NCBI RefSeq assembly: GCF_016755875.1
Contig: NZ_BNED01000005.1
Coordinates: 6,891,001-6,955,000 of the forward strand
DNA: 64,000 nucleotides
Source of the DNA: Streptomyces spororaveus
GTDB lineage: Bacteria; Actinomycetota; Actinomycetes; Streptomycetales; Streptomycetaceae
Reading direction: 5' to 3'
Shown: piece after piece, positions 41,573 through 51,040 of the stretch
How positions within the stretch are numbered: the first letter of the stretch is position 1
How the letters are laid out: each line of letters begins with the position of its first letter
The notes under the pieces: model-generated
What the model was told of the DNA's origin: nothing
The model's input: only the letters and a program-made list of their open reading frames with translations
The model's database searches: none
Position numbers and translations under genes: made by a program

Positions 41573-44500
41573 ATGTACGAGCTGTCCCGGATCCGTCTCT
41601 ACTCCATCGGGCCCGCCGGTGCGCGCTACGCCGACACCGTGCTCGACCTGCGCGGAGTCGGCGAGCCGGTGCCCCACCCGGCGCCGGCCCAGGCGGAGTT
41701 CTTCGAGGACGAGCCCACCGGGCCGCCGCGCCGCCCCGCGCCCGCCGGCGTGCTCTTCCTGGAGAACGGCGGCGGCAAGTCCGTCCTCCTCAAGCTGATC
41801 TTCTCGGTGATGCTCCCGGGCCACCGCAACACCCTCGGCGGCGCCAGCTCCGGCGTCCTGCGCAAGTTCCTGCTCGCCGACGACTGCGGGCACGTCGCCC
41901 TGGAGTGGCAGCACACCCAGACCGGCGAGTGCGTGGTCGTCGGCAAGGTCAGCGAGTGGCGCGGCCGCCAGGTCTCCAACGACCCGCGCAAGTTCGCCGA
42001 GGCCTGGTACTCCTTCCGGCCCGGGCCGGGCCTGAGCCTCGACAGCCTGCCCGTCGCCGAGGCCACCTCCGTGCGCCCGCCCGTCGAAGGCGCCTCCGGG
42101 GCCCAGGGCCGCCGCCGCACGATGAAGGGCTTCCGTGACTCCCTCACCGAGGCGGGCAAGGCGTACCCGCACCTGGAGGTGTACTTCGAGGAGATCCACG
42201 ACCGCTGGAACGAGCACCTCACCGAACTCGGCCTCGACCCCGAACTCTTCCGCTACCAGCGTGAGATGAACGCCGACGAGGGCGAGGCCGCCGGCCTCTT
42301 CGCGGTCAAGAAGGACTCCGACTTCACCGACCTCCTGCTGCGCGCCGTCACCGACACCCGCGACACGGACGGACTCGCCGACCTCGTCCACGGCTTCGGC
42401 AACAAGCTCGGCCGCCGCGCCGAGCTCATGGCCGAACGGGACTTCACCGCCGGTTCGGTGGACCTGCTCACCCGCATCGTCGAGGCCGCCGGAGCCCGCT
42501 CCCGGCTGCGCGACGTCCACGCGGGCGCGGAACGCCGCACGCGCACCCTCGCCCGGCGGCTCTCCGCCCGCGCCGCCGAGGAGCGCGGCCGGGCCGCCGA
42601 CCTCGCCCAGCAGGTCACCGGCGCGGCCCACCAGGTCACCGCCGCGGAATCCGCGCGCACCCGCAGCGCGGCCGTCTCCGCCGAACTCGCCTACCGGCAC
42701 GCCTCGCTGGCCCTGACCGTCGCCGACAAGGCCGCCGCGGCCCAGCGCCGCGAACTCCTCGAAGCCCGCACGCTCCACTCCGCCTGGCAGGCCGCCGAGA
42801 ACGTGCTGCGCCACCGGGCCGCCGCCGACCGCTCCGCCCGCGTCGCCGCCGCGATCCTGGAGGCCGAGCGGGACGCCGCCCCGGCGCTGGCCGCCCGCGC
42901 CACGGCCGCCGGCGAGCTCGTCCGGGCCCTGCACACCGCCGCCGAGCACGGCGAACGGCTCGCCAACGAGGAGGAGGAGCGTTCCGCCGCCCTCCAGGAC
43001 ACCGGCGAGGCCGCCCACCGCGACGCCACCGCCGCCGCCACGGCCGCCCAGCGGGCCCGCAGCGAGGCCGAGCACCTGCGCTCGCGCCTCGCCGAGGTCC
43101 AGCAGGAGACCGCCGAGGCCGTACGCGCCGGCTGGCTCGACGACACCGCCCCCGACGCCGACCCGGCCCGCGCCGCCCTCGCCGCCACCGATGCCGAGAA
43201 GACCGCCGTGGCCGCCTGGGACGAGTCCCGGGAAGCCGCCCGGGCCGCTGCCGAAGCCGCCCGCGAGGCCGCTGCCGCGGAGTCCCGCGCCGAGCTCACC
43301 GCCGCCCGCGCGGCGGACGCCGCCGACGCGGCCGAGGCCGCGCACGACGCGGAGCACCGGGCGGCGGCCTCCCTCGCCACCGCCCCGCGCCTGGCGGATC
43401 TGCTGGGGCTGCCGTCGGTCCCCGACGCCTTCCTCCCGCACCCGCGCGCGGGTGCGCAGGCCGACGCCGCCGTCGGAGCCACGGCCTCCGGCGCGGTCGG
43501 GCGCCCGGGAGCCGCCGGCACCACGGCCCCGGGCCACACCGGGACCGCCGGGGGCGAGGGTCTGACCGTCGCCGACCTCGACCGCAACGCCGACGACCTC
43601 CGCACCCTGCTCACGGACGGGGTCGCCGCGGCCGAGCGCCAGCTCTTCGAGCTGCGCACCGCGGCCGCCGACGACGCCCGGATCCTCGGCGCCCTCGGCG
43701 ACGGCGGCCTGCTGCCCCCGGGCCCGGACGTCCTGGCCACCGTGGAGTACCTCGGTGAGCACGGCATCCCCGCCCTCCCCGGCTGGCGCTACCTCGCCCA
43801 GTCCGTGGACCCCGCCGACCACGCCGCCGTGCTCGCCGCCCGCCCCGAACTCGTCGACGGCGTCGTCATCACCGACCCCGACACCCACGGCCGGGCCCGC
43901 GAGGTCCTCGCCGGCGCCGCCCTGCTGCCCCGCTCCACCGTCGCCGTCGGCACGGCCGCCGCCCTGCTGGCCCCGCTGCCGCCGGCCGGCGACGGAGCCG
44001 ACTCCGGGGTGTTCCTCGTACCGCCGAACCCGGCCATGCACGACGAGCACGCCGCCGACGAGGAGCGCCAGGCCCTGCGTGCCCGGGCGGCCGCCCGCGA
44101 CACCGAGATCCGCGACCTCGCCGCCCGCCTCGGCGGTGACCGCGAGCTCGCCGCCCGCCTCGGTTCCTGGCGCACCGGCTGCCCGCCCGGCCGCCTCACC
44201 GAACTCGCGGAGGCGGCCGCCGCCGCCCGGATGTTCGCCGAGGAGGCCGACGCCGAGCTCGCGGAGGCCCGTACCGTACGCGCCGAGGCCGACGAGGCCG
44301 CCGCCGACGCGGCCCGGGTCCGCGAGGAGCGCCAGGACACCGCCCAGCGCGCCCGCCGTGCCGCCGACGCCCTCGCCGGGCTCGCCTTCCGGCTGCGCGA
44401 GCGCGCCGGCTGGCAGGCCCGCCTGCGTGAACTCGCCGACGACGCCGCCGAGTCCGAGGCCCGCGCCGAGGTCTGCCTGGACCGGGCCCGCGCCGCCGAC

Positions 44501-46285
44501 GAGGACCGCCGCGCCGCCCAGCGCGCCGCCGACGACGCCCGCCGCACCGCCCGCGCCCTGCGCGCCGAACGCGCCGAGATCGCCGGTGCCCCCGACCAGC
44601 TGCCCGACGGCGAAGGCGACGGCCCCCGGGCACCGCTGCCCGACCTGCGCGAGGCCTACCGCGCGGCCTCCCAGCTCTACGAGAAGGTGGGCGTCGGCGC
44701 CGACCTGCGTGCCGAACAGGCCCGCGCCGAGAGCGACGAGAGCGCCGCCCTCGCCGAACTCGACCGCCTCACCAACAAGGTCCGTACCCGGGCCGCCCAG
44801 CTCCTCGAAGGCACCGACGGGGCCGACGGCCCGTCCCGGCAGGCGGCGGCCGCCCGCGCCGAGTCCCTCGTACAGATGCTGGAGACCCGGGCGTCCACCG
44901 CCAGCGAGCAGCTCGGCCGACTGCGCGGCGAGGCCGAACGGCACGCCCCCACCGAGGGGGAGGCGCACACCGAACTCCCCGAGGAGCTCGTCCCCGAGGA
45001 CGTCGAACAGGCCCAGGCCCTGCTGCGCACGGCCACCGCCCAGCTCGCCGCCCACACCGCGGCGGTGGAGAGCGCCCGGGCCGCCCACGCCGACCTGCTG
45101 CGCGCCCACCGCACCGCCGAGGACGGCGCCGGCGGCTTCGACGAGACCGCGGCGATGCTGCGGGACCTGCTGCGCGACCACACCCACCAGGACGACGAGC
45201 AGGAGCCGGTGCCCCACGCGGGCACCCTGGAGGAGGCCCGCCAGTCCGCCACCGAGGCCCGCCGCTCCCTGCGCGGCTGCTCGGCCGACCTCTCGGCCGC
45301 CGAGTCCTCGGTGCGTGAGGCGAGCGACATCCTGGTCCGGCACGCCAACGCCACCCGCTACGAGCAGGTACGCACCCCCGCGCGCCAGCAGATCCGGGAA
45401 CTGCCGGCCTCCGCCCTGCCCGAGCACGCGGCGGCCTGGGCCGCGGCCTTCGCGCCCCGGCTGCGCGTCCTCACCGACGAACTGGCCCAGCTGGAGCGCA
45501 ACCGCGACAGCATCGTCGACCGCCTGCGCGGCCTCGTCGAATCGGCCCTGGCCACGCTCCGCTCCGCGCAGCGGCTCTCGCAGCTCCCGGAGGGCCTCGG
45601 CGAGTGGTCGGGCCAGGAGTTCCTGCGGATCCGCTTCGAGGAGCCGGACCAGGCCACCCTCACCGAGCGCCTCGGCGAGGTCATCGACGAGGCGACCCGC
45701 GCGGCCGTGAAGAAGAACAGCACCGCCTCCTTCGGCGAGGGCCGTCGTGACGGCATGTCGCTGCTGCTGAGGGGTGTGCAGGCGGCCCTGGAGCCCAAGG
45801 GGATCTCGGTGGAGATCCTCAAGCCGGACGCGGTGCTGCGCGCCGAGCGGGTGCCGGTGGGGCAGATGGGCGACGTGTTCTCCGGCGGGCAGCTGCTGAC
45901 CGCCGCGATCGCGCTGTACTGCACGATGGCGGCGCTGCGCAGCAACGACCGCGGCCGCGACAAGCACCGGCACGCGGGCACGCTGTTCCTCGACAACCCG
46001 ATCGGCCGCGCCAACGCCACGTACCTGCTGGAGCTCCAGCGGGCCGTCTCCGACGCCCTCGGCGTCCAACTGCTCTACACGACCGGCCTGTTCGACACCA
46101 CGGCCCTGGCCGAGTTCCCGCTGGTGATCCGCCTGCGGAACGACGCGGACCTGCGGGCGGGCCTGAAGTACATCAGCGTCGAGGAACACCTGCGCCCGGG
46201 TCTGCCGCAGCAGTCCGCCGAGGCGGAGGCCATCCACGGCGAGATCACGGCCACCCGGATGTTCCGGCGCAGCGGAGTCTCCTGA
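41573..46285 (+). CDS. SMC/MukB-like coiled-coil ATPase
   Basis: A 1570-residue ABC-type ATPase with split head. Walker A NGGGKS is at residues 65–70 (VLFLENGGGKSVLLKL). About 300–690 and 820–1400 are long Ala/Glu/Arg-rich coiled coils, separated by a globular hinge-like alpha/beta segment (about 700–815, with PALPGWRYLAQSV and LVDGVVITDPDTHG). The signature SGGQ is at 1437–1440 and Walker B LFLD at 1471–1474. The residue after the Walker B Asp is Asn (LFLDNPIGRAN), so the usual catalytic Glu is not in place. Arm length of this size is in the MukB range. It probably loads on DNA with the two upstream proteins. Confidence 0.85.
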   Translation: MYELSRIRLYSIGPAGARYADTVLDLRGVGEPVPHPAPAQAEFFEDEPTGPPRRPAPAGVLFLENGGGKSVLLKLIFSVMLPGHRNTLGGASSGVLRKFLLADDCGHVALEWQHTQTGECVVVGKVSEWRGRQVSNDPRKFAEAWYSFRPGPGLSLDSLPVAEATSVRPPVEGASGAQGRRRTMKGFRDSLTEAGKAYPHLEVYFEEIHDRWNEHLTELGLDPELFRYQREMNADEGEAAGLFAVKKDSDFTDLLLRAVTDTRDTDGLADLVHGFGNKLGRRAELMAERDFTAGSVDLLTRIVEAAGARSRLRDVHAGAERRTRTLARRLSARAAEERGRAADLAQQVTGAAHQVTAAESARTRSAAVSAELAYRHASLALTVADKAAAAQRRELLEARTLHSAWQAAENVLRHRAAADRSARVAAAILEAERDAAPALAARATAAGELVRALHTAAEHGERLANEEEERSAALQDTGEAAHRDATAAATAAQRARSEAEHLRSRLAEVQQETAEAVRAGWLDDTAPDADPARAALAATDAEKTAVAAWDESREAARAAAEAAREAAAAESRAELTAARAADAADAAEAAHDAEHRAAASLATAPRLADLLGLPSVPDAFLPHPRAGAQADAAVGATASGAVGRPGAAGTTAPGHTGTAGGEGLTVADLDRNADDLRTLLTDGVAAAERQLFELRTAAADDARILGALGDGGLLPPGPDVLATVEYLGEHGIPALPGWRYLAQSVDPADHAAVLAARPELVDGVVITDPDTHGRAREVLAGAALLPRSTVAVGTAAALLAPLPPAGDGADSGVFLVPPNPAMHDEHAADEERQALRARAAARDTEIRDLAARLGGDRELAARLGSWRTGCPPGRLTELAEAAAAARMFAEEADAELAEARTVRAEADEAAADAARVREERQDTAQRARRAADALAGLAFRLRERAGWQARLRELADDAAESEARAEVCLDRARAADEDRRAAQRAADDARRTARALRAERAEIAGAPDQLPDGEGDGPRAPLPDLREAYRAASQLYEKVGVGADLRAEQARAESDESAALAELDRLTNKVRTRAAQLLEGTDGADGPSRQAAAARAESLVQMLETRASTASEQLGRLRGEAERHAPTEGEAHTELPEELVPEDVEQAQALLRTATAQLAAHTAAVESARAAHADLLRAHRTAEDGAGGFDETAAMLRDLLRDHTHQDDEQEPVPHAGTLEEARQSATEARRSLRGCSADLSAAESSVREASDILVRHANATRYEQVRTPARQQIRELPASALPEHAAAWAAAFAPRLRVLTDELAQLERNRDSIVDRLRGLVESALATLRSAQRLSQLPEGLGEWSGQEFLRIRFEEPDQATLTERLGEVIDEATRAAVKKNSTASFGEGRRDGMSLLLRGVQAALEPKGISVEILKPDAVLRAERVPVGQMGDVFSGGQLLTAAIALYCTMAALRSNDRGRDKHRHAGTLFLDNPIGRANATYLLELQRAVSDALGVQLLYTTGLFDTTALAEFPLVIRLRNDADLRAGLKYISVEEHLRPGLPQQSAEAEAIHGEITATRMFRRSGVS

Positions 46286-46426
46286 CGCGCGGTCAGCCGG
46301 GCGCGGTCGGTCGGGCGCGGTCGGCCGCACGCGGGTACCCCGGCCGCAGGCGCCCGCGCGCGGGTTCCCGGCGCGCCGGATCCCCGCTCGGGGGCTCCCC
46401 GCGCGCGACCTCCCGCCGCGTGGGCG

Positions 46427-46876
46427 TCAGCGCGCGGGATAGCGTCCGGAGGCCGCCAGAGGGCCGTCCTCGCGGGGTATTCGGCCCGCGGAGGCCTCCC
46501 GGGCCGTCCGGGAGGCCCGCCGGGCCTCCCGGCGGCGGCCGCGCGCCGTGCTGCTCGGCTCCGACAGGACCCCGTACCGCTGGTTCCAGGTCTGCCGGGT
46601 GATCCACACGTCCAGCACGCCCCAGGTGGCCACGATCGTCCCGGCTATCGCGCCGAGCCCCATCGGGAGGGCCAGCCACGACCCGGTCAGGGTCAGGAAG
46701 AACGTGATCGTCGCCTGCGTCAGGGTCACGGCCACGATCAGCACCGCCCGCACCGCGGAGGTCCGTACCGAATCCGGCATCCGGCGCCGCCGGGCCGGCT
46801 CCTCGACCCACAGTCCCCGCCCGGCCGCACCGGCACCCGGGCCCGCACTCACACCGCCGCCCTCGTCACTGCTCAT
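46427..46876 (-). CDS. Two-helix membrane protein
   Basis: A 149-residue protein. ATG 46876 is preferred because GGGGAG lies 10 nt upstream; ATG 46909 is also possible. The N-terminal 40 residues are Gly/Arg-rich, then two membrane helices follow (AVLIVAVTLTQATITFFLTL and MGLGAIAGTIVATWGVLDVW, about residues 46–90), with a basic C-terminus rich in Arg. Function unknown. It is on the strand opposite to the condensin-like genes and lies between them and the conservon; no functional link can be claimed. Confidence 0.65.
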   Translation of the reverse strand: MSSDEGGGVSAGPGAGAAGRGLWVEEPARRRRMPDSVRTSAVRAVLIVAVTLTQATITFFLTLTGSWLALPMGLGAIAGTIVATWGVLDVWITRQTWNQRYGVLSEPSSTARGRRREARRASRTAREASAGRIPREDGPLAASGRYPAR

Positions 46877-47308
46877 GGTCCGCTCACTCCCCACCGCGCG
46901 GTCCGTCATGCCTGCTCGCCATGGCTACTTGCCACGTGACTCGTCTGCCCGCCACGTCCGCCCCTCACGTCCGTCGCGGCACATCCCCTCGAACAGTCAG
47001 ACGTACGAAGGCGCCGAGAGATTCCCGAATCGCGGATACCCTCACGGGCCGGAATGATCGCGGAACGAACAATTCCAGCCATCCATCGGGTTGCGGGAAC
47101 TGACGCCCCACCAAGTGTCATCTGCCACATATCGGGCCGCACTTGACCGGAAGTGTCGGACAACTGGTGATCTTCCTCCCGGGGGCAGGCCGAAAACGTC
47201 CGGACACGCCTTCGAAGCTGCCCCCCAGCAGTAGTAGGCTCACGCCGTTTAAATGACGGAACACCGACCCCCGGTAACGGGGTTGACCTGGGGGAGGCTG
47301 GGGAGGCC
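46877..47308. promoter_or_regulatory. Intergenic region upstream of the conservon
   Basis: These 432 bases include the upstream sequence of both neighbours. TAGTAGGCT (about 47232) and TTTAAAT (47249) are the AT-richest parts and may belong to the cvnA promoter; GGGGGAGGCTGGGGAGG precedes the cvnA ATG. No hairpin, small gene or known operator was recognised. Confidence 0.35.
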
Positions 47309-50140
47309 ATGCGCTTTCGCGGGAAGTCCATCCGCCGGAAGATCGTGGCGTTGCTCCTTGTGCCGCTCGTCTCCCTGACCGCACTCTGGGGCTTCGCCAC
47401 GGTCATCACCGGCCGTGAGGCGATCCAACTCTTCGACGTGGCCTACGTCATCGACAAGGTCGGCTACCCCGTCGAGGACGTCGTCCGGGTCATCCAGAAG
47501 GAACGGCGCCAGACCCTGGTCGTCCTCGGCGACCCCCGGGCCGCCGCCGCCACGGCCGAACTCACCAAGCGCCGCGCCGAGACCGACCTGGCCATCGAGC
47601 AGATCAGCGTCAGCGCCCGCGACGCCAAGGTCATCGACGAGCTGAGCCCGCAGAGCGCCCAGCGCCTGCGCTCGATCGTCGCCGCCTTCCAGGGCCTCGG
47701 CACCATGCGCCGTTCCGTCGACCAGAACGCCCTGGACCCCACGCAGGCCCTCGATCTCTACAACCGGCTGGTCGACCCCTGCTACGACTTCCTCATGAAC
47801 CTCCACGGCCTGGACAACGTGGAGGTCGACAAGGAGGGCCGCGCCCTCGTCGGCATCAGCCGCGCCCGCGAACTGCTCTCCCGCGAGGACGCCGTCATCG
47901 CCTCCGCCCTCGCCGCGCGCAACGTCGCCGCTCCCGACGTCCGCCACGTCTCCGACTTCGCCGCCAACCGCGCCCTGCTCTACGAGTTCAACCTCGTGAC
48001 GCTCCCCGCCGAGGACCGGGAGCTCTTCGAGCAGTACTGGAAGGACCCCGCGACCAAGCCCCTGCGCGACGCCGAGGAGCGCTTCATAGCCGGCGGCGCC
48101 GTCAACAAGCCGCGCAGCGTCACCGCCGCCCAGTGGGACGAGGCCTCCACCAAGGTCCTCGAAGACCTGGCGACCATGGACACCGAGGCCGGCAACCGCT
48201 ACCAGGAGCGCATCGAGCCCGTCGCCACGGACGTCATGGTCCAGGCCGCCGCCGCCGGCATCCTCGGCTTCCTCGCCCTGGTCTTCTCCCTGGTCCTGTC
48301 CGTACGCATCGGCCGCGACCTCGTCCGCGACCTGTCCCGGCTGCGCAAGGAGGCCCACGAGGCCTCCGGCGTCCGGCTGCCCAGCGTGATGCGCCGCCTC
48401 GCCGCGGGCGAGCCCGTGGACGTCGAGACCGAGGCACCCCACCTCGAATACGAGAAGGACGAGGTCGGCCAGGTCGGCCAGGCCCTCAACACCCTCCAGC
48501 GCGCCGCCGTCGAGGCCGCCGTCAAGCAGGCCGACCTGCGCCGCGGAGTCTCCGAGGTGTTCGTCAACCTGGCCCGCCGCAACCAGGTGCTGCTGCACCG
48601 CCAGCTGACCCTCCTCGACACCATGGAACGCCGTACCGAGGACACCGAGGAGCTGGCCGACCTCTTCCGCCTCGACCACATGACCACCCGCATGCGCCGC
48701 CACGCCGAGGGCCTCGTGATCCTCTCCGGCGCCGCGCCCTCCCGCCAGTGGCGCAAGCCCGTCCAGCTGATGGACGTCGTACGCGCCGCCGTCGCCGAGG
48801 TCGAGGACTACGAGCGCATCGAGGTGCGCCGGCTCACCCGCCTGGGCATCGTCGGCCCGGCAGTCGCCGACGTCACCCATCTCATCGCCGAACTCCTCGA
48901 GAACGCCACCGTGTTCTCACCGCCGCACACCGCGGTCCAGGTGCACGGCGAGCGCGTCGCCAACGGCTTCACCCTGGAGATCCACGACCGCGGCCTCGGC
49001 ATGACCCCCGAAGCGCTGCTCGACGCGAACCTCCGGCTCGCCGAGACCCCCGAGTTCGAGCTCTCCGACACCGACCGCCTCGGCCTGTTCGTCGTCAGCC
49101 GCCTCGCACAGCGCCACAGCGTCAAGGTCGTCCTCCAGCCCAGCCCGTACGGGGGCACCACCGCGGTGCTCTTCCTGCCCGCGGCCCTGCTCACCGACGC
49201 GCCCGAGACCAACGGCGCGGGCACGCGGTTCGACGGCGCCCGCGCCGCCGCCAAGCCCCTGCGGTCCGACAAGGCCGGCCACCTCGGCCGTGCCGGGTCC
49301 GAGCGGCCCACGCCCGCCGCCATGCAGCGCGCGACGTCCGGCCGCCAGCTGCCCGCCGCCGAACTGCGCGGACCGGTCGAGCTGGAGGCCCCGCTTCCGG
49401 CCGTCGGCCTGGACGGCCTGGACCGGCTCGACGGCCTCGACGACGCCGCGGTCCTCGGCGACGCCCCCACGGCGATCACGAGCCGCACCGGCGCCGCCGG
49501 CCGCCCGGTCATGGCCACGCTCGACGACGAGACCCCGCCGAACGGCATCCCGCGCAGCGCCCTCCTGGGCCTGCGCCCGGCGGACCGGCCGCACACCGAC
49601 CGGCACGCGGAGCGCGGCGGCCCCCGCAAGGGCGACCGCGACCGCGAGTCGCTCGCGCCCACCGGCCCGGTCCGGCTGGACACCCAGCGCGTGGAGGCCC
49701 CGCGTCAGGACGGCCCCCGCTCCCAGGGCGCCGTGCCGCTGCCGCGGCGCCGCCCGACCCCGACTCTGGTCGCCGAGCACGGCCGCCGGGTGGAGCCCCG
49801 TCCGGTGTCCGTGGTCCCGCAGCCCGCCCCGGCCTCAGCGGCCGGACCCGACACCGGACCCGATGCGGGGGCCGCCGCACCCGGCCCCGGCATCGGCGGG
49901 CTGCCCCGCCGGGTCCGCCAGGCGAGCCTGGCGCCCCAGCTCAAGAAGTCCCCGTCCGCCGCCCCCGCCGTTGACCAGGTGGCCGACCGCGACGCGGATG
50001 ACGTACGTACGCGCATGTCCGCACTCCAGCGTGGCTGGACGGCGGGCCGCAACCAGCACGCACAGCAGAGCTCCGAGACCGAGGCGGGCACGTCCGCCGC
50101 CGACGGTCCCGCGAACGAGAACGAAGGGGACGGTCGATGA
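47309..50140 (+). CDS. cvnA: CvnA-type sensor histidine kinase-like protein of a conservon
   Basis: A 943-residue protein. One membrane helix is near residues 12–30 (VALLLVPLVSLTALWGFAT), an extracellular nitrate/nitrite-sensor-like helical domain (about 35–300) follows, then a second helix (VMVQAAAAGILGFLALVFSLVL, about 309–330, given in part), a HAMP-like linker and a dimerisation region. The ATPase domain has the N-box LIAELLENATVFSPP (about 525–539) and HDRGLGMTPEALLDAN. There is no His-containing H-box of the classical type, which is typical of CvnA, whose output goes through the B–C–D proteins. The C-terminal 300 residues are disordered, Arg/Pro-rich. It overlaps cvnB by four bases. Confidence 0.92.
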   Translation: MRFRGKSIRRKIVALLLVPLVSLTALWGFATVITGREAIQLFDVAYVIDKVGYPVEDVVRVIQKERRQTLVVLGDPRAAAATAELTKRRAETDLAIEQISVSARDAKVIDELSPQSAQRLRSIVAAFQGLGTMRRSVDQNALDPTQALDLYNRLVDPCYDFLMNLHGLDNVEVDKEGRALVGISRARELLSREDAVIASALAARNVAAPDVRHVSDFAANRALLYEFNLVTLPAEDRELFEQYWKDPATKPLRDAEERFIAGGAVNKPRSVTAAQWDEASTKVLEDLATMDTEAGNRYQERIEPVATDVMVQAAAAGILGFLALVFSLVLSVRIGRDLVRDLSRLRKEAHEASGVRLPSVMRRLAAGEPVDVETEAPHLEYEKDEVGQVGQALNTLQRAAVEAAVKQADLRRGVSEVFVNLARRNQVLLHRQLTLLDTMERRTEDTEELADLFRLDHMTTRMRRHAEGLVILSGAAPSRQWRKPVQLMDVVRAAVAEVEDYERIEVRRLTRLGIVGPAVADVTHLIAELLENATVFSPPHTAVQVHGERVANGFTLEIHDRGLGMTPEALLDANLRLAETPEFELSDTDRLGLFVVSRLAQRHSVKVVLQPSPYGGTTAVLFLPAALLTDAPETNGAGTRFDGARAAAKPLRSDKAGHLGRAGSERPTPAAMQRATSGRQLPAAELRGPVELEAPLPAVGLDGLDRLDGLDDAAVLGDAPTAITSRTGAAGRPVMATLDDETPPNGIPRSALLGLRPADRPHTDRHAERGGPRKGDRDRESLAPTGPVRLDTQRVEAPRQDGPRSQGAVPLPRRRPTPTLVAEHGRRVEPRPVSVVPQPAPASAAGPDTGPDAGAAAPGPGIGGLPRRVRQASLAPQLKKSPSAAPAVDQVADRDADDVRTRMSALQRGWTAGRNQHAQQSSETEAGTSAADGPANENEGDGR

Positions 50141-50574
50141 CCGCACCGCAGACCGGCAACGACACCAGGGGCCGCGGCTCCGGCCCGCTCAACTGGCTCC
50201 TGGACGAGCTCGTCGACCGGGTCGGCTCCATCCGCAAGGCGGTGGTCCTCTCCGGCGACGGCCTGCCCACCGGCAGCTCCAAGGACCTGACCCGCGAGGA
50301 CAGCGAGCACCTGGCGGCGGTCGCCTCCGGCTTCCACAGCCTGGCCAAGGGCGTCGGCCGGCACTTCGACTCCGGCCGGGTCCGCCAGACCGTGGTCGAG
50401 CTCGACGAGGCCTTCCTCTTCGTCATGGCCGCGGGCGACGGCAGCTGCCTGGCCGTCCTGGCCGACGCCGACTCCGACGTCGGGCAGGTGGCGTACGAGA
50501 TGACGCTGATGGTCAAGCGCGTCGGCGACCACCTGGCGACCGCCCCGCGCACCGGGCTGCCAGCCGGAGGGTGA
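50137..50574 (+). CDS. cvnB: Roadblock/LC7-domain protein of a conservon
   Basis: A 145-residue roadblock protein (residues about 14–120: LNWLLDELVDRVGSIRKAVVLSGDGLPTGSS in two parts, DEAFLFVMAAGDGSCLAVL). Such proteins bind the CvnD GTPase and act as its regulator. The ATG overlaps the cvnA stop (ATGA) and the stop is 10 nt before cvnC, the invariable conservon order. Confidence 0.95.
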   Translation: MTAPQTGNDTRGRGSGPLNWLLDELVDRVGSIRKAVVLSGDGLPTGSSKDLTREDSEHLAAVASGFHSLAKGVGRHFDSGRVRQTVVELDEAFLFVMAAGDGSCLAVLADADSDVGQVAYEMTLMVKRVGDHLATAPRTGLPAGG

Positions 50575-50584
50575 GTCGTAAGGC

Positions 50585-51040
50585 ATGAGCGATTCAGGCC
50601 AGGACCACCCCGCCGACGCGACCGTCGGCCTCACCGCCGACGACCCGTCCCACTCCGACCCCGACCACGCGCACTGGTTCGACGACGACGCGGGGCCCGT
50701 CGTCCGCCCGTACGCCATGACCCGCGGCCGGACCAGCCACGCGGGCCAGCACCGACTCGACCTGATCGCGCTCGTCGTCGCCGAACCGGCGGCCGACGAT
50801 CCGGTCTGGGACATGACCCTCTCCCCGGAACACGCCCACATCCTCGGGCTGTGCCGGGGCCGACCACAGTCGGTCGCCGAACTCGCGGCCGATCTCGACC
50901 TCGCGGTCGGGGTCGTCCGTGTCCTGATCGGCGACCTGGTCGACGAGGAACTGGTCCACGTGACCAGGCCGGTACCACCGGCAGAACTGCCCGATGAATC
51001 CATTCTGCGTGAGGTGATCGATGGCCTTCGGGCGCTTTAG
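50585..51040 (+). CDS. cvnC: DUF742 protein of a conservon
   Basis: A 151-residue DUF742 protein. After an acidic N-terminus (1–38), residues 39–151 show the family pattern: VVRPYAMTRGRTSHAG, DLIALVVAE, and a winged-helix-like core (ILGLCRGRPQSVAELAADLDLAVGVVRVLIGDL, given in parts) ending EVIDGLRAL. It connects CvnA and CvnD in the complex. The last 20 nt overlap the start of cvnD. Confidence 0.95.
   Translation: MSDSGQDHPADATVGLTADDPSHSDPDHAHWFDDDAGPVVRPYAMTRGRTSHAGQHRLDLIALVVAEPAADDPVWDMTLSPEHAHILGLCRGRPQSVAELAADLDLAVGVVRVLIGDLVDEELVHVTRPVPPAELPDESILREVIDGLRAL

Noticed and set aside
41360..46330. A 1656-codon minus-strand frame opposite the SMC-like gene, and several other very long antisense frames (for example opposite ribBA and the conservon).
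   Set aside because: Long antisense frames are an artefact of high third-position GC. The products are Gly/Arg/Val-rich with no motif, while the sense frames carry recognised motifs.
46427..46876. The membrane protein downstream of the SMC-like gene as the missing fourth (nuclease) subunit.
   Set aside because: It is on the opposite strand, has only two membrane helices and a basic tail, and lacks any TOPRIM or nuclease motif.
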